DNA from: Triparma columacea
Lineage: Eukaryota > Sar > Bolidophyceae > Parmales > Triparmaceae
Length of the DNA stretch: 22,249 nt
Direction: 5' to 3'
NCBI GenBank assembly: GCA_030267965.1
Contig: BRYA01000781.1
Coordinates: 1-22,249 of the forward strand
Shown: one piece after another, positions 15,286 through 22,249 of the stretch
Layout: each line of letters starts with the position of its first letter
How positions within the stretch are numbered: position 1 is the stretch's first letter
Translations under genes and position numbers: made by a program
Notes under the pieces: model-generated
The model's input: only the letters and a program-made list of their open reading frames with translations
Databases searched by the model: none
What the model was told of the DNA's origin: nothing

Positions 15286-17488
15286 GCTAGCTTGTCGAAT
15301 ATCTCACCCCCCGCATCCCTCAAACCCGAGTGCTGGTACTCGTTAGTAATGTAAGGTTTAACGAATTGAAGCGCACGACCATCCTCTAAACACTCGAATG
15401 CAAAGTCCCTGTCAACGTACATATCATCATGGTAAACCGCAGCAGCCGCGGAAACACCGGTACGGGGGGATTCCTTGGAAATGTATAAGGGAGACCAGTC
15501 AGTACGGGAAGCTAGGGACTCGGCTATAGACTTTAAGGGAGCAAGCTCAACGTAGTCCTGGGAGAGAGAGAGGGGAGCGGGGGGAAGAGAAGAAGGGAAA
15601 GGGTTGGGGTCGTTTTGGGGGGGGGGGTAAATGTTTTTTTAGTTGGAGTTGTTTGGGTTATAGATGAATATATATATCCTTCGCATTCTCACCTCGAACA
15701 TGAACGCGTAAACCATCTCCCCGAAAAACAGTACCGGTTCCTCGTGCTTCACGTCCATCGTAGCGGTGTAGTCAAACATCTTCGAGAGCTCCGGGTCTTC
15801 TTGTAGGGCACGTCCAGCTGCCCAGGACGAAGACACGCCCGAACCGTCTAGGTATATAGACTCGTGTAACAAGGCGTAAATAGGGTTCGTATCAAAAGGC
15901 TGGAGCCTCTCGACCTCGCGGAGGAAGTTTGTGGATAGGATGGAGGTGGAGGGGAGGAAAGCGGAGGCGAACAACTCGTGGAGACGCTCGAATGAACCTG
16001 GACCACCACCAAGGGACATTCCAAGCTGAAGGAAACGGCGTGGTGTCAAGGTCCCCCCAGACGGTAGAGCCGGGGGCGACTCATCGAGGGAACGGACTAT
16101 GGACTTTATGAGGGGGATGTCACCGGGGTAACGGGAGTAGTATAGCTTGTTGCGGGAGATCACCCGGAGGTAGAGCTTGGCGTAGGTGGACTTCGTACTA
16201 GGAGATTTTGGGAGGGAAGGAAGGAAATGGAGGATTAAAGGGAGTGTAAGCTTGGGGCATCAAAACGAAACGAGAGGAAGACGAGGACGGGGGAGGCTTG
16301 CGATTTCCGACCCTCAACTCTCACCTCTCAGCGTACATTGGGGGGATGCCACCCGTGAAGAAGGAGAACCGGGGGGGGAGGAGGTCAGGGTTAGTTAGGT
16401 ATGAAGCTAGGCAGAAACCACCGAAGGACTGGCCGAGGATAGCGTCGTATGGCTGGGATTCGGAAAGGAGAGCGCGCCGAATTATGTCAGCGTCCTTGCA
16501 GATGGAGGGAGCGCGGAAGTTCGTCAGGTAGTTGGAGACTTCAGAGGTGGGGAGGGAGGGGAATTTTAGACTCAAGGACTGGAGCGTCACGGGCGTTGAC
16601 TGGCCGGTTCCTCTCTGCGATGGGAGGGAAGAGAAAGAGAGCGAGGGGGGGAGGGGGGGGGGGGTTAGCCTTAGACCGGCGAGTGTGCATTATTAGTCCG
16701 TTATACTCTCACCTGATCCATCAGAACAAACTGCAGCAGGTTGGGTGGGGGGGTGAGCAAAGGAAGTTAATCGTAGACATCACAGCTCGTAATGTATGCA
16801 CGCACACCCCCAGACTCGCCTTGTTGTAACCCTTCTTCATTGCGCTGGTAGCCCAAGAGGATCCGGAAAAGGACAAACTTAGGTTTGGACGAGGGGAGGG
16901 GAATCCAGGCCCTCCCTGGAGGTAGACAATCGACTGCGAAGATGGCAAATGAGGGGGTGTCAGAAGGAGGGAATGAAGGAAAGGACGCAACCACCCATAC
17001 CCCCTCGCGACTCCTTAAGCCCATCGATTCCCTCCTCACTGCCTCACCTTGGCCTTCTCAGGGTCATGAAACATTTGTGAGTATGCGTCTGCAAGGTCAG
17101 TTCCTGGTGTGTGAGCGTTGAGAAACGCAAGCACTTCCGTGCTTGAAACGTGGGAGGGCAATACATCAACGATTGTAGCGTGAACTGTTATTGTCTCAGA
17201 GGATTCATCAGCTAAGTCATGGTCAAGGGGACAGGTGAAAGTGTGTGATGTTATTAGCGACCGCCTCAAGTCAGGCAACTGCTGTATATACGGTAGGCAG
17301 GGTATGGCATGGGAAGTTTTGAAGGAAGATGGTGGAGTTGAAGCAACCTCCCCTCCTCCCCCTCCGTCATGGAGCCAGCCAGTTTTTTCAGCGTACAATT
17401 GAGGAGATCGACGGATAGTTGGCTTAGCTAAAGCTGTTGTAGACCTTATCATCGTTAAAAGTATAAAAAGAGCGACAACAATACGCAT
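15267..17488 (-). CDS. Proline iminopeptidase-like serine peptidase, S33 family
   Basis: Exons in coding order: 17488-17048, 16933-16820, 16730-16713, 16614-16325, 16197-15693, 15557-15267, giving 552 residues; an upstream in-frame ATG at 17551 would give 573. S33 prolyl aminopeptidases remove N-terminal proline from peptides. Visible landmarks: PLDHD, YLQGGPGFPSPRP (oxyanion region), LMDQRGTGQSTPV, nucleophile GQSFGG (Ser254), GGIPPMY, and near the C-terminus AAAVYHDDMYV (Asp501 probably catalytic) and TNEYQHSGLR (His532). All three catalytic positions are present. The start at 17488 is preferred because MRIVVALFILLTMIRSTTAL then reads as a signal or membrane anchor, suggesting entry to the secretory path or an organelle. 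Intron 2 (16819-16731) starts with GC, and exon 3 is only 18 nt. The gene is divergent from the START-repeat gene. Confidence 0.92.
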
Positions 17489-18498
17489 ACGGAAGGAGAG
17501 AGCCCACGAAACAATCCTGTCAAATCCAAGATTTTTCAGGACCGTTTTCAAAAGTCTTCTAAATTCTTTACTGATATCTCAATATCTTCATATCCGTATC
17601 AAATTCTCTCAATTGATTTCAAAATGTACAACAATCCATAACGCAAAATATTTTACACCTGAGAAATTTCAAATATTTATTTAGGTTATATGAATATACG
17701 AAAAGATTTAAAATACAATATTATAATGATAATTGCATATATCAAGTCACATTTGAGACATTACTAAAATTATATTCTTGACTTGTCAAATCAAGTTTAA
17801 TAGTATCATATATCTCAATTAGTGTTTAATTTTGATTGTTGCTAATAATATAGATTTCGTAGATATAAAATAGACAATTCAATTTTTCCGATTTTCGATT
17901 TGCAAGTGCACATCCTTAACCACAAAATTAATCTAGTGTACGACTACCTAACACCAAATTAAGAGCACCTCAGCTCATCTCGACATCAAACTCGACGCAA
18001 AACCTTCCTCGTTGAAGCGAAACTTCCCCTAGGCCTCCCCCAACACTCCCCCCTCGCCGCAACTGCTCTTACTGGTTTTGGTGATCTCCCCCATTACGAC
18101 CTCCTGCGCCCCGTAAATCAGATTTCTCCTCCTACTCGCTCAATCTAAGACATTTCCTACCCTCAATCCTCCTCCTCCCCCGTCCCACCACCATATCCTA
18201 ATCCACCAACCTCGTGCCATCCGAGCCTGGCTCCAAAACTCCACTGTTCTAGTATAATCCGGGTCGAGGTAAGTCAGGGTTGGCAAGCTCCCCCCCAAAA
18301 GGCCAAATACCGCAGTTGTTTGGTCCGCAAAGTTACCTCAGAGACAAAGTTGGTGCTGAGACCCGCCACTGACATCATCACATTTTTGGCCACCTCGGAA
18401 ACCGCTCAAAAGGTGTCATTAGCCCTCGCCCCTGCTCATCTACACCGACCTAACGTCCCGTGCCCCTTCAATTCCGTCCGCAGACCTACTTCGACAAA
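17489..18498. promoter_or_regulatory. Divergent intergenic region with an AT-rich core
   Basis: About one kilobase between the S33 gene (leftward) and the START-repeat gene (rightward) holds no supported gene. Roughly 17560-17940 is extremely AT-rich, with many ATATT and TTTAA stretches and no reading frame of note. From about 17950 the sequence becomes C-rich and pyrimidine-rich. Promoters for both genes are expected here. TATAAAAAG at 17462-17470 is TATA-like but lies just inside the S33 first exon when the 17488 start is used. Confidence 0.5.
18269..18483 (+). other. Possible 5'-leader intron of the START-repeat gene
   Basis: GAG|GTAAGT at 18266-18274 is a strong donor, and TCCGCAG at 18477-18483 is an acceptor of the type used in the neighbouring genes. 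The acceptor is 15 bp before the ATG at 18499. No coding exon is recognisable before 18268, so this would be an intron in the untranslated leader, of 215 nt. Transcript data are absent. Confidence 0.4.
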
Positions 18499-21400
18499 AT
18501 GGACATGAGACCACCATCTCCTGCAAATGGTGATCCTGTGCCTACTCCTGCGTCATTAACTCCTGCTCCTATGCTTGCGCCTGCGCCTACTCCTGCGCCT
18601 AGGCTTGCACCTGCGACTACTCCTGCGCCTACGCCTGCGCCTGCGCCTGCGCCTTCGCTTGCGCTTGCGCCTGCGCCTACGCTTGCGCTTGCGCCTGCGC
18701 CTACGCTTGCGCCTGCGCCTGCGCCTACGCTTGCGCTTGCGCCTGCGCCTACGCTTGCGCTTGCGCCTGCGCCTACGCTTGCGCTTGCGCCTGCGCCTAC
18801 GCTTGCGCTTGCGCCTGCGCCTACGCTTGCGCTTGCGCTTGCGCTTGCGCTTGCGCCTGCGCTTGCGCCTGCGCTTGCGACTACTCCTGCGCCTGCGCCT
18901 ACTCCTGCGCCTACGCTTGCGCCTGCGCCTACTCCTGCGCCTGCGCCTGCGCCTGCGCCTGCGCCTGCGCCTACGCTTGCGCCTACGCTTGCGCCTGCAC
19001 ATACTCCTGCGCTTGCGCCTGCGCCTACTCCTGCGCCTGCGCCTGCGCCTACGCTTGCGCCTACGCTTGCGCCTGTGCCTACGCTAAGTGATCCTCCTTC
19101 TCCTGCAAGAGACCATCTTCCATCTAAAAGTGACCCAGACAATGAGGAGCAGTACGCGCTTATCCACAATGAGATCTATGATGCTTTAGTTTTAAGAGGC
19201 GCAGTGGAAGGGCAGCTCGACCTTTCCAAGGACGACATTGTCAAGGAATTGAAGCAGGGCACATTCATCCACGATTCACCTGACAAGGTGCTGAACTTCC
19301 TTCTCGAGGAGTGTGCAGTTGGAGTGTGGCGCAGGCACATCCTAGATCCCCTAGAGGAGGAGGGGGGCACGAGGCTGGCGTTTTGGCGACACTACCTCAA
19401 TTGGGACAAGGCAGTTGACTACGTCTTCACATTAGAAACAGCCCATGACCTTTACAATCAGGCCCACACCATCACATTGACGTCCGTCAGGGACAAGGAT
19501 TTAACGAGTGTGGCTATGAAGAAACTTACGGACCAAGACCAAATTGGGAAGAAGGCCAGCAGGAGGGCTAGACTCGAAGGAAAGCTGCGTCTTGAAGCAG
19601 CTCAGTATGGGCAGACCAGGCTTGTCCTTACTGGAAAGTTTCGAGCAGAAGAGATGAACTTCTCTGCTGGAAAGAAATTGGACATACATTTCCTTTATTC
19701 CTCCCTCAAGGGAATAATCGGCGAGATTGAGAAACACTTCCACAAGCCTGGCGTTATTGATGAGAGAAAGAAAAGGCACTTTGTGGATGAGGTTATGCCA
19801 AGTCCACCTCCCCTGACAGTAGAGGAGGAAAGCATGCTGGAAGGAGTTGGAGGGCTAGAGAACGAGCTCTATAAGAAGGGAAAGAGAGTCAAGGGAACAT
19901 TGAAGGAGGGGGTGGACAAGTTCCTGTGGAGAATAGGGGACAAGGTGTGGGGAGGGTTTGGAGTCACTGTGGACAAGTCAGCAAAGGGTGTATTGGCAGA
20001 TCAATTTTTGCTTGACACATTTGCGCGATCTGAGAAACACTTCAAAAATAATGGGAACTTACCAAGGGTTATCAGGAATGATCTTGAGGGAAATAGAAGT
20101 CTGCATTATCATGTAGGTAAGAAGGTCCCTGCAATTACCAATCAACTGTTTCAGAATTGGTTTTTGTGGAAGGAGGTCAAACTTGAGAATGACCAGACTT
20201 CATACATGGTAGCTTTTGTGCCACTGACAGAGTACCCTGGAGGAGGCTTCAAGGACCTCAGTAAGGAAGGATTTGTGCTGGCAGAGACTACAGGTGTCTA
20301 CTTCTTCAATGAGATTGCTCCAAATGTCTGTAGAGTGACACGCATTCAAACAGTTGATCTGAAATTTACTGGCCTTCTTCAAAAGGCAGTGATGGACAAA
20401 GCAATTGACTACCTTGCAAAGAATCAGCTTGTTGAGGCCAACAGATTGCAGGAGAAGTTCAAGAGGAACAGGAAGGAAGTTGATGCTGAGGTCAGGGGGG
20501 CTTTGGTGGAGAGAATGAGGGAGGGTGTTGAGTTGGAGGAGGACCAGAAGAAGGTGTTTGGGGAGTTGGAGGAGCTCTTTGGTGGGGAGGGCAAAGGAGG
20601 ATGGAGGCCTCTCAAGTCACCTTATGAGGGAGTGAAGATGGAGATTATATACAAGCAGAAGGAGGAGGGCCACCATCACGCTGCTCTAGGGCGGACTTTT
20701 GGCACAGTTGATTGCACTGCAGAGGAAGCAGCTGCTTGGCTCTTTGAATATTGCAGCAGGCAGAGGATGGCAGCGCATAAGGATGCAGGACAAGCAGCAA
20801 GGCTTGAGGTGAGAGAAAGAGACAGAGGGTTGCATGAGAAAGTGTTTGCAACAGTGAAGAACGCCCCTTTTCCTTTTCACAAAAGAGAGTTTGTAATGAA
20901 GTGGTTGTGGAAAGTTGAGAATGGCAAAGTCACAGTTGGTTGGGTCCCTGAAGACAAGTCAATTGACTACGGTGGAGGCTTGGGCAAGCTGGTAAGAGGG
21001 ACTTCAACAGGGTTAGTTTTACTTGAGAATACCTCAAGTGTCGGCAGTTTGTCTCAGTGCAACATTTTGTTACACCAGTCAACAAATGCTGGAGGAAAAG
21101 TGCCAATTTACTTAATCAATCGAAATGCAGCAAAACAGCTTGGTGTAATCAAAATGTTATCAGATACCTTCAGGCAAGATGAAATGGTCGATAAAGCTGC
21201 ACTGGCCTCTCTTGCCAACATCATCAAGAATGAGCCCCAAGATTATACTGATGAGGAGAAGGCGGCAATCAGCAAAGGGAAGGAATTCTATGAGAAGTGC
21301 AAGGTGGATAAAAACTTTGATGATATGAAGAGTCCTGATGAGAGGGTCAAGATGAAGCTAGTTCATGTTGATGGGGCAAGCAGTGGGACTGGTTTTGCCA

Positions 21401-22249
21401 CTACTGTAGTTGATGCTAGTGTGGAAGAGTGTGCAGCAAATGAGATTACCAGTCTAAACAGTAGAAACGAAATGAAGAAAGCTAAAATGAGTGGGATAAC
21501 CACTATGAAGGTAGTAAATGTTAATCCCCACACTCTCTACTACATAACAACAAGGGACCTTGGCATCCCTGGATTTGTTCCTCGTGATGGGAGGAGTAAA
21601 GTTACCTGGGTCAAAGAAGATGACGGCAAAGTTGTCATTGATGTAAAAGACACGGAAGAACTTAAGGTAGCCTTTCCAGTGAAGGCTGGGAATGTTTTAG
21701 TTAAGATTCACACAGTCTGGGTATTTGAGCCCCTTGACCCTATTGGAAATGTGCCACAAACATCAGTGACTTTCACAACAAAGGTAGATCTTGGTGGTGT
21801 TTTCTACTCTTCGATCACAAACAAGCTTGCACCAAGGTTTCTTGGAGTACTCTCAACCTTGAGGAAGAAGTTTGACAAGAGAAAGGAAATCGACAAAGCA
21901 AGCAGGAATAAGCTAGTTGAAAAGATGGATGAACTTGCTACTGTTGGAAGTGAGACTGTTGCCAAAAGGCTTGAGGAGGTCAAGGGAGCTAAGAGGATAA
22001 AGGGGAAAAACACTTGGGTGAAAGCTGAAGGGGGGAAGGGGTGGGGGAAAAGTGTTGTAACTGTGAGGGCAGGTCTTGAGGAAACAGCAGCTTTCTTCTG
22101 GGATGTTACTAGCCGTTTTTGGGTAGAAAAGGGAGGGATCGTCGAGATTTTAAGAAGAGGAGGATTTGAGATGGTTGTGAAGAGACTTGAAAAGTTAGAA
22201 AGTAAGCATGGGGGAATTCACCATACCCGGGAGTTCTTGTCCAAGATGA
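18499..22249 (+). CDS. START/Bet v 1-like repeat protein, N-terminal 1,250 residues, runs off the window
   Basis: One frame is open from the ATG at 18499 (MDMRPPSPANGDP) to the last base, without introns or a stop. Residues 15-194 are a Pro/Ala/Leu/Thr repeat. Residues about 215-430 are an unrecognised helical module (VWRRHILDPLEEE, FWRHYLNWDKAVDYVF). Three modules of about 190-240 residues follow: A from about 19921, B from about 20629, C from about 21340, and module D begins about 22006. Their starts share W/K-x-x...G-x-G-(K/T)-x-x-x-V-D-A-x-x-E-E-x-A-A, as in GTVDCTAEEAAAWLF, ATTVVDASVEECAA and SVVTVRAGLEETAAFFWD. I read this as the START/SRPBCC fold, a lipid-binding or ligand-binding cavity; this is inferred from pattern, not searched. 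Charged helical linkers join the modules. A GTGAGAGA at 20812 is ignored as a donor because coding continues. The ligand and C-terminal domain are unknown. Confidence 0.78.
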   Translation, partial: MDMRPPSPANGDPVPTPASLTPAPMLAPAPTPAPRLAPATTPAPTPAPAPAPSLALAPAPTLALAPAPTLAPAPAPTLALAPAPTLALAPAPTLALAPAPTLALAPAPTLALALALALAPALAPALATTPAPAPTPAPTLAPAPTPAPAPAPAPAPAPTLAPTLAPAHTPALAPAPTPAPAPAPTLAPTLAPVPTLSDPPSPARDHLPSKSDPDNEEQYALIHNEIYDALVLRGAVEGQLDLSKDDIVKELKQGTFIHDSPDKVLNFLLEECAVGVWRRHILDPLEEEGGTRLAFWRHYLNWDKAVDYVFTLETAHDLYNQAHTITLTSVRDKDLTSVAMKKLTDQDQIGKKASRRARLEGKLRLEAAQYGQTRLVLTGKFRAEEMNFSAGKKLDIHFLYSSLKGIIGEIEKHFHKPGVIDERKKRHFVDEVMPSPPPLTVEEESMLEGVGGLENELYKKGKRVKGTLKEGVDKFLWRIGDKVWGGFGVTVDKSAKGVLADQFLLDTFARSEKHFKNNGNLPRVIRNDLEGNRSLHYHVGKKVPAITNQLFQNWFLWKEVKLENDQTSYMVAFVPLTEYPGGGFKDLSKEGFVLAETTGVYFFNEIAPNVCRVTRIQTVDLKFTGLLQKAVMDKAIDYLAKNQLVEANRLQEKFKRNRKEVDAEVRGALVERMREGVELEEDQKKVFGELEELFGGEGKGGWRPLKSPYEGVKMEIIYKQKEEGHHHAALGRTFGTVDCTAEEAAAWLFEYCSRQRMAAHKDAGQAARLEVRERDRGLHEKVFATVKNAPFPFHKREFVMKWLWKVENGKVTVGWVPEDKSIDYGGGLGKLVRGTSTGLVLLENTSSVGSLSQCNILLHQSTNAGGKVPIYLINRNAAKQLGVIKMLSDTFRQDEMVDKAALASLANIIKNEPQDYTDEEKAAISKGKEFYEKCKVDKNFDDMKSPDERVKMKLVHVDGASSGTGFATTVVDASVEECAANEITSLNSRNEMKKAKMSGITTMKVVNVNPHTLYYITTRDLGIPGFVPRDGRSKVTWVKEDDGKVVIDVKDTEELKVAFPVKAGNVLVKIHTVWVFEPLDPIGNVPQTSVTFTTKVDLGGVFYSSITNKLAPRFLGVLSTLRKKFDKRKEIDKASRNKLVEKMDELATVGSETVAKRLEEVKGAKRIKGKNTWVKAEGGKGWGKSVVTVRAGLEETAAFFWDVTSRFWVEKGGIVEILRRGGFEMVVKRLEKLESKHGGIHHTREFLSKM
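18541..19086 (+). repeat. Hexanucleotide minisatellite (SCTTGCG/CCTGCG) encoding a Pro-Ala / Leu-Ala leader
   Basis: About 90 six-base units of the types CCTGCG, CTTGCG, CCTACG and CCTACT fill this stretch, with a higher-order unit of 24 bp (CCTACGCTTGCGCTTGCGCCTGCG-like, four hexamers) repeating several times between about 18668 and 18840. In the frame of the START-repeat gene it encodes P-A, L-A, P-T and L-A dipeptides. Because the period is a multiple of three and lacks stop trinucleotides in the other frames, long open frames also appear in other frames and on the other strand. Confidence 0.93.

Noticed and set aside
18486..19169. Long minus-strand Gly/Ala/Ser/Val-rich open frame (227 residues)
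   Set aside because: It is the shadow of the hexanucleotide array; outside the array it has no independent protein character, and the plus-strand frame continues for more than 1,000 further codons.
20812..20830. GTGAGAGA donor-like site in the START-repeat gene
   Set aside because: The frame runs on through the site with sensible protein sequence and no matching acceptor that restores the frame better.

Overview
The window reads as nuclear DNA of a protist with many short introns, most likely a stramenopile alga close to the bolidophytes or pelagophytes (Triparma-like). This placement is an inference. It rests on introns of about 60-250 nt with GTGAGA-type donors and pyrimidine-rich CGCAG acceptors, a GC-rich proline-rich proteome, and a long protein of repeated START/Bet v 1-like modules. 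There are no prokaryotic operon signals, no rRNA or tRNA genes that I can recognise, and no CRISPR array.

Layout from left to right: (1) 441-2504 (+), a secreted S28-family serine carboxypeptidase in five exons. (2) 2643-4918 (-), an ABHD17-like alpha/beta hydrolase in three exons, tail to tail with gene 1, with a long insertion in the fold and an acidic, TP-rich tail ending in a destruction-box-like motif. (3) 4994-13396 (+), a gene of about 15 exons for a roughly 2,300-residue proline-rich and coiled-coil protein, divergent from gene 2 with only 75 bp between the start codons. (4) 13905-15094 (+), an AT-rich, asparagine-rich locus whose exons cannot be joined by ordinary rules; its last exon carries a conserved-looking block. 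(5) 15267-17488 (-), a proline iminopeptidase-like S33 peptidase in six exons, including an 18-nt microexon and a GC-AG intron. (6) 17489-18498, a divergent intergenic region with a very AT-rich core. (7) 18499 to the right edge (+), an uninterrupted reading frame of 1,250 codons: a Pro/Ala/Leu/Thr hexanucleotide-repeat leader, an unrecognised module, then three complete START-like modules and the start of a fourth.

Genes 1 and 5 are both proline-directed peptidases (S28 and S33), each with a hydrophobic N-terminus. Otherwise the genes do not form an obvious pathway. The strongest items for follow-up are the giant coiled-coil protein with its Trp-centred repeat and PPxMF motifs, the similar 3' ends of its introns, the unjoinable locus 4, the microexon/GC-AG pair in gene 5, and the intronless START-repeat gene. 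All exon structures were derived by hand from frame, splice signals and family similarity; none is supported by transcripts.
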